Source of the DNA: Papio anubis
Lineage: Eukaryota; Chordata; Mammalia; Primates; Cercopithecidae
Direction: 5' to 3'
Length of the DNA: 64,000 nucleotides
Assembly: GCF_008728515.1 (NCBI RefSeq)
Contig: NC_044990.1
Location: forward strand, 13,041,156 to 13,105,155
The notes beneath the pieces are model-generated. The model had not been told where the DNA came from and did not search any database. It worked only from the letters and a program-made list of their open reading frames with translations. The translations under genes were made by a program, and so were the position numbers. This document shows, piece after piece, positions 33,716-45,070 of the stretch (its first letter is position 1; each line of letters opens with the position of its first letter).

Positions 33716-33784
33716 CAAGAAGGTAATATCCACTCCACTATAAATATAAATATCCACTCCACTACCTTCTTGTGGGGTGGTATT
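33704..33784. repeat. Near-perfect inverted repeat with direct repeats in its loop
   Basis: Arms 33704-33725 and 33763-33784 are 22 bp with one mismatch; the inner 17 bp (caccccacaagaaggta against its exact complement) are perfect. The spacer region carries two copies of atatccactccacta at 33726-33740 and 33750-33764, separated by 9 bp, the second overlapping the right arm by two bases. The near-identity implies a recent origin. Confidence 0.97.
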
Positions 33785-33889
33785 CAGATTAAGTAATACA
33801 CCAAATGTGAAAGCCACAAAGAGAGGTTCTGGCACATAATAATTACATATTAATTATACAATAACTTCAATCTCCTGCCCATGTAAAAA

Positions 33890-34070
33890 AGCAATGGTGA
33901 AGAGTCAAGACCCTGGACTCTGGAATGATGCCCAACGTGTGAATCTTGGTCCTGCCAATCGTAATTTACATGACCGTGGGGAAGTTGCTTCGCTGTATCT
34001 CTAAGTCCTCATCTGTAAAATGATAGCAATAGTTATTATGAGGATCTATAAAACTGAAGGTTATATGTGT
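33890..34070 (+). mobile_element. MIR SINE
   Basis: MIR order: accctggactctggaatgat near 33910, cgtggggaagttgcttcgct near 33975, and ctcatctgtaaaatgatagc near 34009. Confidence 0.85.
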
Positions 34071-34084
34071 CTGACTCAAAAACA

Positions 34085-34612
34085 CATAGCCCTCATCTAA
34101 ATATAAGGAAACATAGGTAAAACACCCTACAAGATACCACGTCTGTACTCTTCATAAATGTCAATATCACGAAATAAAACAGAAAGATACAGGAAATATC
34201 TAAGATTAAGGAGAACTAAAGATACATAACAACTGAATGCAATAAACGTTCTTGAATTTTCTTTTGCTATTAAAGATATTATTGTGATAATTGGCAATTT
34301 CTAAATAAGGTCTGCATTAAATAGTAGTGTTATCATAATTTTAATTCCCTGATTTTGATAATCATACTATGCTTATGTAAATTAATTCTTGTGTTTAGGA
34401 AATATGCCTGAAGTATTTAGAAATAAAAGAATATTCTATCTGCAACTTATTCTGAGAGACAGAGGCAGAGAAAGTAAAGCAACTATAGTAAAATATGAAC
34501 ATTTGGGAAGTCTGGATGAGGGACATCCAGAGATACTTTGTGCTATTCTCGCAACTTTCCTGCACCTCTGAAGTTATATCAAAATAAAGAATTATTTAAA
34601 AATTAAGTTCCT
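34085..34612 (+). mobile_element. Old L1 (L1M-type) 3' UTR
   Basis: Follows an L1M 3' UTR: acaactgaatgcaataaacg near 34229, gataattggcaatttctaaa near 34285, ctgattttgataatcatact near 34350, aatatgcctgaagtatttag near 34401 and a final tatcaaaataaagaattatt near 34577. A 60-codon frame inside is not a gene. Confidence 0.7.
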
Positions 34613-35190
34613 GGTCCTAGCACATATTAAGCACTACATGAGAGATGGATAAATATGCATGTGCCAAGGAGGATGAAGGAAATGCACCAAGGTGAGGCAG
34701 CCTAGGTGAGTGGAGCTTTGCTGAGATACAGTGCACTGGAATTAATCATGCATCTCTCTGTAGACACCCTTCTAGGCACTGCACAGAAATTGTATATTTG
34801 ATTTGACTCATTTTTCTTTAACGAAAGAGCAATTTCTTCTGCCTTTCAACTCACACCCCCAAGGCCCCAGTAAATGTTCTATGAGCTCTTGGGAAATAAA
34901 CTGGAGTCCCACTGGGGTCTGAGGCCTGGGAGGCAGCTGGGTCTGGGGCCCTAGAGGTTGTCTCAGATAGAACTGGGTAAATAATCAAGTCCACAGGCTT
35001 AGCCAGCTGGCAACGATAGGCTAAGGAGGCAACGGAGGAGATTCCAGAGCCCAGATCTGATGGCAATGGGGAGGCAATCAGAGCAGAGAGAGGACCGCGG
35101 TGAGCAGATCCCAGCAACCGGACAGACATTAGCCCCCTTAGCTTCCCAAACATTTGCCAGTTATTTGTTTGTTTCCTTCTTGGTGGGGGT
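34613..35190. other. Unassigned sequence with a GC-richer block at 34850-35145
   Basis: No transposon recognised. The 34850-35145 block is purine-rich and holds several CpGs (gaccgcggtg, aaccggaca, caacgga). It carries a 100-codon minus frame without a domain. A regulatory or exonic role is conceivable but unsupported. Confidence 0.4.
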
Positions 35191-35194
35191 GTAA

Positions 35195-35840
35195 TTTTAT
35201 TCTTAAAAGTACTGTTGTAAAAAGTACCGTACTAAGAAATACTTTCTCTTCCCCTATTAGTGGACAGCCTTCTAGCTCTTGCTTCATGCATATTCACACA
35301 TACAGATCTGTGTTCAAAGTGACACATCAACTAATATCGTACATACTGTACAACACCTCTCACTCGCCCGCATGACATGGACAAACCTCCTCAGCATAAG
35401 CATAGACTAATAGCATGATTTCTATTGGCTACATGGTTGCATTGGTGGATGTGCCATCATTTATTCGACCAGTCCCACACTGAGAGATATTTAGGTTGCT
35501 TCAGCTGTGTGATAATTTCTGAGAATCCCAGGGATAAATATGCTTGGGCGTGTATCTTTTGGTCCTCATGTAATAATCTGATTTGGGAAGTTTCTGCAAT
35601 TAACTGAGTAAAGGAGCTGGACATTTTAAAAGCTCTTCTGTTCCCCGGCATCAATCTTCCTTCTATTAATATATTTCCATGCCCACCCACAGCGAGAGTG
35701 CTTGTGTCCTCAAGCCTGTGACAAAACATTTTTCCCCAGCCTTCTGATCCTTTGCCAACTTACTAAGGAAGAAATGGAATTTCACAGCCTTGATTTGCAT
35801 TTCATTTCTTATACTGAGGATAAACATATCTTACAACATT
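35195..35840 (-). mobile_element. Old L1 (L1M/HAL1-type) 3' region, minus orientation
   Basis: Plus-strand order is the complement of an old L1 ORF2 3' end: tggatgtgccatcatttatt near 35445, cgaccagtcccacac and gagatatttaggttgcttca near 35482, ttccatgcccacccacag near 35676, ttctgatcctttgccaactt near 35742, and cttgatttgcatttcatttc near 35791. Confidence 0.75.
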
Positions 35841-35951
35841 CAGTAGCCGTGGACCTTAAAGCGCTCACTGTTTTGAAGGCAGAAGTCTTAATCAAAACGA
35901 TGTCTCCTTAAACTTTCAAAAGCATGTATGCTTTACACTTTCCAGGTTTCA

Positions 35952-36025
35952 GAATTACTCCCCCTCACCTTTCGTTTAATATGTGAGTGAATTACTCCCC
36001 CTTGTCTTTCTTTTAATATGTGAGT
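35952..36025. repeat. 37-bp tandem duplication
   Basis: The unit gaattactcccccttgtctt... starts at 35952 and 35989. The copies differ only in a small central part and end alike in taatatgtgagt. Confidence 0.92.
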
Positions 36026-36064
36026 ATAAATGTGTCTGAAGCAATCTAGAAACCACTATATGAA

Positions 36065-36250
36065 ACAAAGAATTTAGAGCCAGACTATCCAAGTGTGAAT
36101 ATTGGCTCTGGAATGTAGTGTATATAAATTTGCCTCTGTTTTCTCATCTATAAAGTAGGCATAATAATACTTCGCTCCTGTGATTATTGTGTGGATTACA
36201 GTTAATTTATGTGAAGTGTTTGGAGCTGTGTCATGCAGATAATAAGTCCC
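36065..36250 (+). mobile_element. MIR SINE
   Basis: MIR order: atttagagccagactatcca near 36072, ttttctcatctataaagtag near 36139, and ttattgtgtggattacagtt near 36184. Confidence 0.8.
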
Positions 36251-37891
36251 TTAAACATGTTAAACCTAGTACTTTCCCATAGTGGTTTTACAAGAAAGAC
36301 TTTGTTCTTACATCTCAGTAAAGTAGAGACTGTGCTAACATAATATAGGCTTTTGTTATTTAAACTTTATTTTTTATCCTAGGATAAAAACCTCACTAAC
36401 CTTTTCTTTCTTTCTTTCTTTTAAGAATTCTGAGAAAGTAGGATTGGGCAAAATCTCAAATAAATCTGTGCAAAAAAACACCACATCAGTAAGAGCCTAT
36501 TTGCTAATTCTAGTAGGATAAAACAGAAAACCTTCACTACACTCACAAATAAACTATGACACTTTTATTATTAAAGATAACAGCCTCATCGGCTTATGGC
36601 GAGCAGGTTATATTGAGTTGTCATTTCTTTGAATACAAAGAGGAAAGAAGAATTATTATGCTACTAATTGGTGGGGATTGTTTTCTACACCAACCTCATT
36701 TATTTCTATTTAAAATTATTTACATTTCTTTAACTTCATCTCAAAGCAATATGGTAGCTTCCAATAATGTTTGTATTGATAAAAAGCATTTTCATCTGAA
36801 GGTTTACACAAAAGTGAAATCCTTGTGACCCAGTAAAGATAAGGGTCTTGTTGGTGAAGCTACCCATAAATTGAGACTCATGAAAAGAATAGATTTACCC
36901 TCATTCCAGACGCGAATTCTGCCCTCTGGTAATGTACAGCATTGACATGCATTGGTATAGCCTATTGGAAAGTGACTGTTCTGACCAACCGGGGTGCCTG
37001 CCATATTGCACTGAGCACCAGAGCCTGTGAGAGAGGAGTCAAAGAACAACAAGGAAAGAAAAAAAGACAATGACATGGGAGGAAAGGTGGATGAAAAACG
37101 AGGCCAAAGGTGCATTCAGCTTTCCACGGACAGCAGAAAAGATGAAAGGAGCAAAGGGCAAGGAGGCAGATACACAGTGCGAACACCTGGGAGAAGCAAG
37201 GGTCATTGCAAAAATTCACCGGCAGCTGAAGGTAGACATAAGAGGCCACATTTCTGTGCTTAGATATATGTATCCTCCTTTGGTCTCAGGAAAGATCTAT
37301 CTGTCCCGTGGTGAGATTGCAGGACCCACCGTATAAATAGACTTCTTTTAAAATAGATATGTTAAGCTTAAGTAAAATGTTTGAAGTGAACTTGTTTTTC
37401 TTTCCAATAAAAAATACACTTTATTGAAATAAAATGAAAATTTCATATGATAAAAAATACTGTTGATAGAATATTTTAATTAAGGAACCTTGGAAATGGC
37501 CTTTTTTGCATGTATCAGTAGTGAATCTAAGTATAAATGTGTTTGCTAGGAAATAAACTTAGTAGCAGTCGTAGGATATTAAATTTCTTTCAGAATCAAT
37601 AATTCTTCCTATATATACATTTAAAAATTTTATTCCCCTTAAGGCAATTTAGGCATCATAAATTTAAACAATGCACACAGACTAAGTTTTTAGGAAACCT
37701 ACAGAATTTACTTGCAGAGGTGATAGAAAATACTGTATAATTTAAAAGTTGAGACTTTGAAACATGTTGAAATCTCTTATTTTTTAATATTGCTACAGTT
37801 TACTATTCTATTCTCTAGCCCTATCTATGAAAGCTTAGAAGACAGCGTTTTATCTTTACTTAGCAAACATTGAGCTAAGTATTATACTTTG
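36251..37891. other. Unassigned sequence
   Basis: No confident repeat or exon. A short (CTTT)n run lies at about 36400-36422. The 36950-37340 part has balanced composition with frames of 78-103 codons on both strands, none with a recognisable domain. Confidence 0.5.
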
Positions 37892-38282
37892 TGTTACAGA
37901 CTGAAATGTGCACACTCCTCTCTCCCCAGTTCTTATGCTGAAGCCCTAACCCTCGATGTGACTCAATTTGGAGATAGGGCCATTAGGAGGTAATTAAGGT
38001 TAAATGACGTCATAAGGGTAGAGCCCTAATTCAATAGAGCTGGTGTCTTTACAAGAAGAGGAAGAGACAGCAGGAGCATGTGTGTGCACAGAGGAGAGGC
38101 CATATGGGGACACAGTGAGATGATGGCCATCTGTAAGCCAAGGAGAGAGGCCCCACTAGAACCCAACCCTATCAACGTCTTGATCTTGCACTTCCAGCGA
38201 AGAACTACGAGAACATAAATTTCTATTGTTCAAGCCCCCAGTCCATGGCATTCTATTATGGGAGCCCTAGTTGACAAATACA
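37892..38282 (+). mobile_element. MLT1A LTR (solo)
   Basis: A 391-bp LTR starting tgttacagactg and ending caaataca. Flanking pentamers ctttg and cgttg differ by one base and are probably an eroded target duplication. Body: tgctgaagccctaaccctcg near 37937, gaggtaattaaggttaaatg near 37987, gctggtgtctttacaagaag near 38039, and cttgatcttgcacttccag near 38180. Confidence 0.92.
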
Positions 38283-38795
38283 CGTTGACTTAACCAAAAC
38301 AAACAGCCACTCCTTCCAGGCACTAATGATACTAGACAGAGTCACTATTTGTCTATTCTTTGGCATAACAGGAACAAATTTACATGTGCAAATAGATCCT
38401 TCTTTAATGAAATGTTCTTATTCATTTTCCAACTGGCTATGTGAGGAGAATCTGCTCTCATTTTGAAAGACAGCATAAGAGATGGCAGAGGAAAATCAAA
38501 GGAGGTATCAACAAAGATAGGTGACTCCAAGGGCTAGGGAGAAACAGAAAGAAGCAAAAGAGAATGTTACCAAGAGGCTGTAGATTAGAAGTGAAGAGAA
38601 GGAGCTGTGCTCCTGAGGCCTCTCTGGGCTGGCTTGTTCTAGGTATTGCCTCTGCTGTTTCCACTGCAGTTCGTATGGGGGTGCAGAGCAGGGTCCAGCC
38701 AGCTGACATGGAGTCAGAGTTTCCTCTGACTTTAGAGACTTCCCAATACAATCCTCTCATTTTATTTGTGAGAAAACCTTGACCCCGAGAGTACC
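38283..38795. other. Unassigned sequence
   Basis: Nothing recognised. Overlapping 72- and 100-codon frames on opposite strands lack domains. Confidence 0.5.
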
Positions 38796-38799
38796 TGGG

Positions 38800-38960
38800 C
38801 TAGGGTACTCTTCACTGAAAAGCTGTCTAACCTTTTAGAGCCTCAGCTTACTCAGCTATGATAAAAAACATAATAATAAGTAACTTATAACATCATCATG
38901 AGGATTTAATGTAATTAAGTGTTTAAAGTGGCTAGCATATAGTCACAATAAATTTTAATT
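38800..38960 (+). mobile_element. MIR SINE
   Basis: MIR order: gctgtctaaccttttagagc near 38822, cctcagcttactcagctatg, tcatgaggatttaatgtaat near 38896, then agtggctagcatatagtcac. Confidence 0.75.
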
Positions 38961-39337
38961 ATTGCATAAGGTCACCCAGTTAGTTAGGGATAGCATGGTG
39001 TAAAAGGATAATTTGCATTTTAACAGATGAAATATTGGGAGAATGAATACATAAAAGTAACTCATGACACAATGGTCTAGAAATATCTGGAAAGAATGAA
39101 AAGCATAACTTTCCCATTCCTCATTGAATCAGAATGAGTAGAGGCCATGCTGGAGGAACACTGGGATAGCCAGAATTCTGCTGGAGAACAGGAAAGAGTC
39201 TATCTAATAGCAATTTAGGCACACCAACAAAAGGCATTGTATGTGTGAAAGGAGAAGAAATGGGGAAAAAATGGGCTCAGAGCTAGGCTGATTAAACAGT
39301 TATTACAGGGCTGAGAGGTGAGGTTTAAGGAGCTATG
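38961..39337. other. Unassigned sequence
   Basis: No recognised feature; purine-rich around 39240-39320. Confidence 0.5.
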
Positions 39338-39517
39338 GATTAGCCAGCTGTGGTGGTGTGCCCTCGAATCCTAGGTACTCAGGAGTCTGAGGTGGGAGGA
39401 TTTCTTGAGCCCAGGAGATGAAGGCTGCAGGGAACTATGATCATGCCACTGTACTCCAGCCTGGGAGACAGAACAAGACTTTGTCTCAAACAAACAAACA
39501 AACAAACAAACAAAAAA
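39338..39517 (+). mobile_element. Alu right-arm fragment (5'-truncated, old)
   Basis: Starts at gattagccagctgtggtggt in the middle of an Alu and continues through gccactgtactccagcctgg near 39445 into a (CAAA)n tail. A second Alu is inserted directly at the end of this tail. Confidence 0.9.
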
Positions 39518-39812
39518 GGCCGGGTACAGTGGCTCACACCTGTAATCCCAGCACTTTGAGAAGCCAAGGCGGGCAGATCACAAGGTCGGGAGATCAAGAC
39601 CATCCTGGCCAACATGGTGAAACCCTGACTCTACTAAAATACAAAAAATTAGCCAGGTATGGTGGTGTGCGCCTGTAGTCCCAGCTACTCAAGGGGTTGA
39701 GGCAAGGGAATCTCTTGAACCTGGGAGGCAGAGGTTGCAGTGAGCCAAGATCACGCCATTACACTCCAGCCTGGCGACAGAGCAAGACTCTGTCTCAGAA
39801 AAAAAAAAAAAG
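39518..39812 (+). mobile_element. Full-length AluS/Y-type SINE
   Basis: Complete Alu dimer from the gccgggtacagtggctcac 5' end to the cagaaaaaaaaaaaaa tail. Its tail passes into a GA/GGAA-rich tract. Confidence 0.95.
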
Positions 39813-39888
39813 AGAGAGAGAGGAAAGAAAGAGAGACAGAGGAAGGAAGGAAGGAAGGAAGTGTCCATCTAATGGCTCATTCTGTCTT

Positions 39889-39985
<97 letters not shown>
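39812..39985. repeat. Long purine tract followed by pyrimidine tract (GA, GGAA, CA, CT repeats)
   Basis: (GA)n and five GGAA units at 39812-39860 are followed, after a short spacer, by a (CT)n run, a (CA)n run at 39900-39918 and a (CT)n run of roughly 60 bp at 39920-39979. The strand switches from purine to pyrimidine, so GA and CT tracts are mutually complementary. Confidence 0.97.
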
Positions 39986-39986
<1 letters not shown>

Positions 39987-40785
39987 ACAATTCTTCCAAG
40001 GACAAACCTGAACTCTTAAAGACTAAATAGCATACACTGAGAGTCACAACCATGAGTGCTTCTTGTGGGAAGCACACCAAGAATGAAGCAGACTAGGTGA
40101 TGAGTGTAACAAGCCCTGTCCTAACAGGGCAGCCAGCACTCAGCTCTGGTGGATTTTGATCATATGGGTCTCATGTTTTTATCTCCTGAGTTGCTTCTAT
40201 TAAGGAAGTTAAAAATTTGGGGATTTTTTAGATGACAAGTCCAGATTTTCAAAATGACACCCATGTAAAAAGTAAATGCTACATGGCAGATCTAAAGGTG
40301 TATCCAGCCCAAATCCAACCCAGGAGCCTCCAGCTGGAAACTTCTGTGGTAAGCACCGAAGGAGGGAGACATTTCCTGAGCTGACCTGGCCTTCATACCA
40401 CTGCATACCATTAGCATTTCAGTGAGTGTTTAGCATTATCTTCCAGAGCAATGTGCATTTCTACCTTCATTCCCCTTCTTTTAAATTGCATCTACTTGAT
40501 TTAAAATGATCAGCAGGGTAGATTTCCAGCCATATACCTCTTATGGCCTCTTCTTTAGCTAAAACGATCCTAGCAGAAGCTGTGGATTTGCCACCTGTAG
40601 CCTGGTGTGTGTGGTGGGGTGATTAGTTCTGATTTTCTCACCAGATTGCATCATTACAGCACAGAGCCAATCTGCCCCGGTCCAGGAGCACTCTCTGCCT
40701 GCCCTGTGGCATTCAGCTTGCATTTGGCTTTGCTTTAGGCCTCATATTTCTGGATTTGCCCTAGAAGCCCTGACATGCTCTTCTG
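39986..40785. other. Unassigned sequence
   Basis: No recognised repeat or exon; GC-richer around 40560-40760. Confidence 0.5.
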
Positions 40786-40787
40786 AG

Positions 40788-41000
40788 TTTGACTTTATTA
40801 TAAGGCAATAGGAAACAGTTGAAGGTTTTTAAGCAGGAGAGTGACATTAAATAAAACAAATCTAGAAACTGTTGAAGTTGACCTGGGAAGGAAGGAAATT
40901 GGAGTCAGGGAGACTAGGGGTGTTTATGATAGGATAAGTGTTGAGATACTGAAGTAGGTAAGTGGCAGTGGGGAAGGAGAGATGAGAGCAGAGGCAAAAA
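40788..41000 (+). repeat. Ancient interspersed repeat fragment, unnamed
   Basis: The run gactttattataaggcaata, gaaggtttttaagcaggaga, then gggagactaggg and a tgttgagatactg segment is a stereotyped mammalian repeat phrase. Family not assigned. Confidence 0.5.
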
Positions 41001-41182
41001 CAAAAAAATTTGAAGACTGAATCTGCAATTTTTGCAACTGTTTTTAAAAGGAGTCCTGGATTTCAAGTCTGGGTGACTAGGATAATGATTGTCACAGAAA
41101 CAAGCCAAATTATTAGCAATATGTGTTTGTTTGCTTATTACATTTTTATATTTGCTTTTCTTCACTTAAAAATAGTAGTACT

Positions 41183-41467
41183 GGCTGGGCACGGTGGCTC
41201 ATGCCTATAATCCCAGCACTTTGGGAGGCTGAGGGTGGATCACCTGAGATTAGGAGTTCGAGACCAGCCTGCCGAACATGGTGAAACCTCATCTCTACTA
41301 AAAATACAAAAATTAGCCGGGCATGATGGTGGGCACCTGTAATCCCAGCTACTCTGGAGGCTGAGGCAGGAGAATCGCTTGAACCCGGGAGGTGGAGGTT
41401 GTGGTGAGCCGAGATCACGCCACTGCACTCCAGCCTAGGTAACAGAGTAAGACTCCATCTGAAAAAA
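41183..41467 (+). mobile_element. AluS-type SINE
   Basis: Full Alu with preserved CpGs. Imperfect 15-bp flanking repeats at 41168-41182 and 41468-41482 (two mismatches) are the target duplication. Plus-orientation. Confidence 0.95.
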
Positions 41468-41482
41468 AAAAATAGTGGAACT

Positions 41483-42010
41483 GTCAGTTAATATTAACAA
41501 CATTTTCTATTAGTCTGTAATTTTTATGTCTCTAGATTCCAAGGACTTCCTAAGCACAGTCTGATTAATCCTCGTGTAAGCTTTGTGAGTTGGGTGGCAC
41601 TGGTTTTCAGGACCAAATATACAGAAGATAGCTCTTCAAAAAATTTTTAAAATTCTTGAGCATGTCTGTCATTCTCACTACAATCTCTTAGACTCTCAAC
41701 GGCAATTATGTAGAGATCAAGCTTGGCATGTGCTATGTTCCCAATTATGATCAATAGGTTCTAATTGAGAACATGTGTTCATTTCAGCTGGGATTATTGT
41801 CCAGATGATCACAATGGAGAACATGAAAGGCAGCATCTGGCAGAGTTATTTTCTGACATCCACCTCTCAATCCCATCTTCCTTCATGACTGCTTTTATTC
41901 ATATGTGAGCCACCAAGATAGAGGGAGATGTGCACCAGTGCTAATGTTTCTATGGGCTCATCCATGCAAACTGCCTTGCTAGCCAAGCACCATGTACAGG
42001 TTCTTAAAGT
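41483..42010. other. Unassigned sequence
   Basis: No recognised feature. Confidence 0.5.
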
Positions 42011-42014
42011 AGGT

Positions 42015-42515
42015 GCTAGCTCCATTTATCTATTGTTGCATGACAAATCATCTCCAAACCCAGTGGCTTAAATTATTAATCTACAATTTGGCTTGTATCC
42101 ACTCCAGGCAGTGTTAGCCGTGATGGTTTGGCTGGGGCTAGAGGATGCCCTTCCAAGAAGGCTCTCTCACATGGCTGGCTAGTAGGTTCTGGCTGGCTGA
42201 TGGGATACCAGTTGAAGCTCTTGTCAAAGGTCTCCATTTGTCCTCCAATTGGTCTCTTCATGAGCAGTTGGCTTGGGCTTTCTTACAGCAGGAACACTTG
42301 ATTCCAAAAGCAGAAGTTCCAAGAGATAGAAAATGGAAGCTACAAATCTCTTGAGGCTCAGGTCTATAAGTTTCCATAGGGTCGTTTCCTGTTTTATTTA
42401 TTGGTCAGAGAATCACAGAGCCTACCCAGATTCAAAGGGAGAAGATGTAGACCACATTTTTCCAGGGGAGGAGTGTCAAAGACCAGGTGGCCAAATTTAA
42501 TCCGTAATAGCACAC
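42015..42515 (-). mobile_element. MLT1-type MaLR LTR, minus orientation
   Basis: Left end: tttatctattgttgcatgac near 42026, then aacccagtggcttaaa. Then the ctctctcacatggctggct segment near 42163, gttggcttgggctttcttac near 42268, ttggtcagagaatcacagag near 42401 and gggaggagtgtcaaagacc near 42466. The 61- and 69-codon frames are LTR-derived. Confidence 0.8.
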
Positions 42516-42699
42516 TACAGCAGATTAAGTTACACATTCTGAATGAAGGACAGTTTGTTTGGCATCTCTGAGTTCAACAGTAATAATTAAATTGCACCAC
42601 TGGCCAATAATTGAAGATTATCAATATAGTTTAAATAGATTTTTTTTTTGTAGTCTCCATACAACCTCTGTGTATACTGATTCTATCGTTTATCTCTGA

Positions 42700-43010
42700 T
42701 TTTCATTTCTCAAGTGCTTTGCTCTTTTACTCTCACTGTGAATACCCTCCCCACTCTTATATCCTGGCTACCAATACTCTGGAATGCTCTCTTGAGCTCT
42801 CAGACTGAATAAAGTACCCCTTCTGGGCACCTCTATAGTTTGGGGTGCTCCTTATCAGAAGACTTACCACAGCATATTGGAAGCTGACTGCTAGTCTGAC
42901 TTTCCCCATAGACTGCAGGGCCCCTGAAGGCAGAAGAAATCTTTTGGCACAGAAGATTGCTCCTGGTCAGGAGATACTCAATACATATTTGTTGAATGGT
43001 TAATTCACAT
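42700..43010 (+). mobile_element. L2 LINE 3' end
   Basis: Ends in tactcaatacatatttgttg near 42975 followed by aatggttaattcac, preceded by agactgcagggcccctgaag near 42910. This is the L2 terminal order. Confidence 0.7.
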
Positions 43011-43965
43011 TCTGCCCCACATTTTTGCATTCTTGGAATGCTCTGAAATTATCATTGACTTTTGTGTGTTACTTGATACTGTTAGAACTCATCCTCAGCC
43101 TCTCTGTCTCTTAACTGGGGAGACTGGGATTTCTATGATAGCCAGGATGCAAGATGAAAGGAAGTGTCGCGAAGGTGCTATGAGAGGTGACAATGAGAGA
43201 ACTCAGACTGTGTTAAAGATGATTCTTTCCATGATGATTGTGTTAAGACTATATTTAGCGGAGTATTTCTCCATGGTTTTCTAAGTAAAGAGAAGCTGTA
43301 TCATAAACAGCAGGGACATTAACAAAGCCTCATTCATCTCCATTGGCCCCCTGGACATTTTGAAGCAGGATATATAAGCCACTCTCCAAATTGATAACAG
43401 GTGTCTGATTCCAAGCAAATGTCACCAATCTTGCCCTTAATGCATTATGGCAGGACATGATGGAACATTAGTAGAGTGCAGTAGTGCACATTTGGAAAAA
43501 GAATAAACATGAGATTTGGTAACACTATCTTATCAGTTGAATTTAAAATGAATATTAATCTTGCTTCTCTGGCACAGTAACAGATGAATCAATGAAATAT
43601 TTTACTAGACGCTGTGGGTGAGGCAGATTGTCTTCTATTTTAAACAGTGAGGAGACATTGATCACTCCTGTAGAGGCTCTTGCTCAGTACAAAGCAACCT
43701 GACAAGTAATTGAGGTCCTTAGGGACTGATGTTACTAGGCTTTTTGTTTCTATTTCATTTAACCACAAAACATGTATTAAGCTTTAAAGATGCTACTCAT
43801 TGTACACAGAAGAATATGACACAATCTCTACCCCCAAGGATCTGTGGCCAAAGAGTGGGCATGAAGGGAAAGGTGAAGGAACAACGTTGAGAAGGGCAGA
43901 GTAGATGGCATGAGGGTCTGCAACCAGAGAGATCTGGAAGCTTCACCTCTTATCCTTAAGTCCTT
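43011..43965. other. Unassigned sequence
   Basis: No recognised exon or repeat. Confidence 0.5.
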
Positions 43966-43969
43966 GCGT

Positions 43970-44077
43970 GAGTTATGTAAATTCAGCCTCAGTTTTCTCA
44001 TCTGCAAAATAATGTTGATTACAAGCATACCTACCGCAGAAGTTTATGGAAAGGATTAACGTACATAAGAAGTATGG
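43970..44077 (+). mobile_element. MIR, 5' piece (split by an L2)
   Basis: Reads cctcagttttctcatctgca near 43988, then aaggattaacgtacataaga near 44051. Continues at about 44199. Confidence 0.75.
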
Positions 44078-44198
44078 AGCTGTGAGCTCATGAACGTGAG
44101 AGGCAAATCCCTGTCTATTTTATTGTGCTAACCACTGTAGCACAGAGCGCACTGCAGGTGATCAGTGATTATTTGGCAATTGGATTGAATGAAAGTGC
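44078..44198 (+). mobile_element. L2 3' end inserted in a MIR
   Basis: Starts near gtgagctcatgaacgtgaga and passes tagcacagagcgcactgcag near 44140 to the ttggattgaatgaaag tail. This is a short L2 3' terminus interrupting the MIR. Confidence 0.65.
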
Positions 44199-44256
44199 CT
44201 AAGCACTGTACTTGGCACATATTAACCATTCAATAAATGTTCACCATTAGGATACA
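44199..44256 (+). mobile_element. MIR, 3' piece
   Basis: Reads ctaagcactgtacttggcac then a aaccattcaataaatgttca segment, the MIR 3' end. Confidence 0.75.
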
Positions 44257-45070
44257 TAGTGGCATTGCAGCAGTGGTGGTAGCATCAGAGATAAGTAATA
44301 GTACCAATAAATGTTAGTGATGATAATAATAATAGTGGCATTAGTCATGTTTCATTAGGAGCACAAAAATAAACATGAATAGCAAGAGAAAAGGCAAAAA
44401 TTATGTTAGCAATGTTATTGAGGATGTAAAATAGAGCTGTGAGGAGTTACTACTTCATTCAGAAGGTAAGCCTACTATTGAAGGCTTGTGAAGAAGGCAC
44501 ACGATGACAACTGTGGGAAAAAAGGACTAAGAAGTGAACATTTCTTAACAAGCTTTGATTTGGGTCTATTACAGACTCTATTACAATAAGGACATAGTGC
44601 AGAACTAGGCTGGAGGCAGGGGAGATGAACAGGAGAAAAGAAGTAACGGAGAGAATTCAGAGGTAGAACTGAAAGCAGTTAATTGTCTATGGCAGTCAGA
44701 GGAGCCAAATGATTCCATCACCCACATGTGAGTTTCTCCTGCTCCCAGAACAGAACTTCCAAGGTCATAGTATTGTGTATTTTATTCTATTTAGCTGTTT
44801 GCTCACAGAATCACAGAAACATCACTTCTGTTCTGTATGCCTTCTTTGCTCTATTCCCTCCTGCTCTATTTCATCCCACAATTTTAGCCATTTTTAATAC
44901 TAACAATATAAATTCTTAGTACTGGTCCATGGTTTTAAAATAAATAAAGGCAAGATGTCTAAATCATCTCCTTTATTTTTTCACTCAGCTTAAGAGATGC
45001 CAACCCGCAGGCCATTGAAGTCGGTCCCTGACTAGAGTGCAAATGTTTGATTCTGAGATCCTGGCTTTGC
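44257..45070. other. Unassigned sequence flanking the provirus
   Basis: No confident repeat or exon; 62-63-codon frames at 44709-44919 have no domain. Confidence 0.5.
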
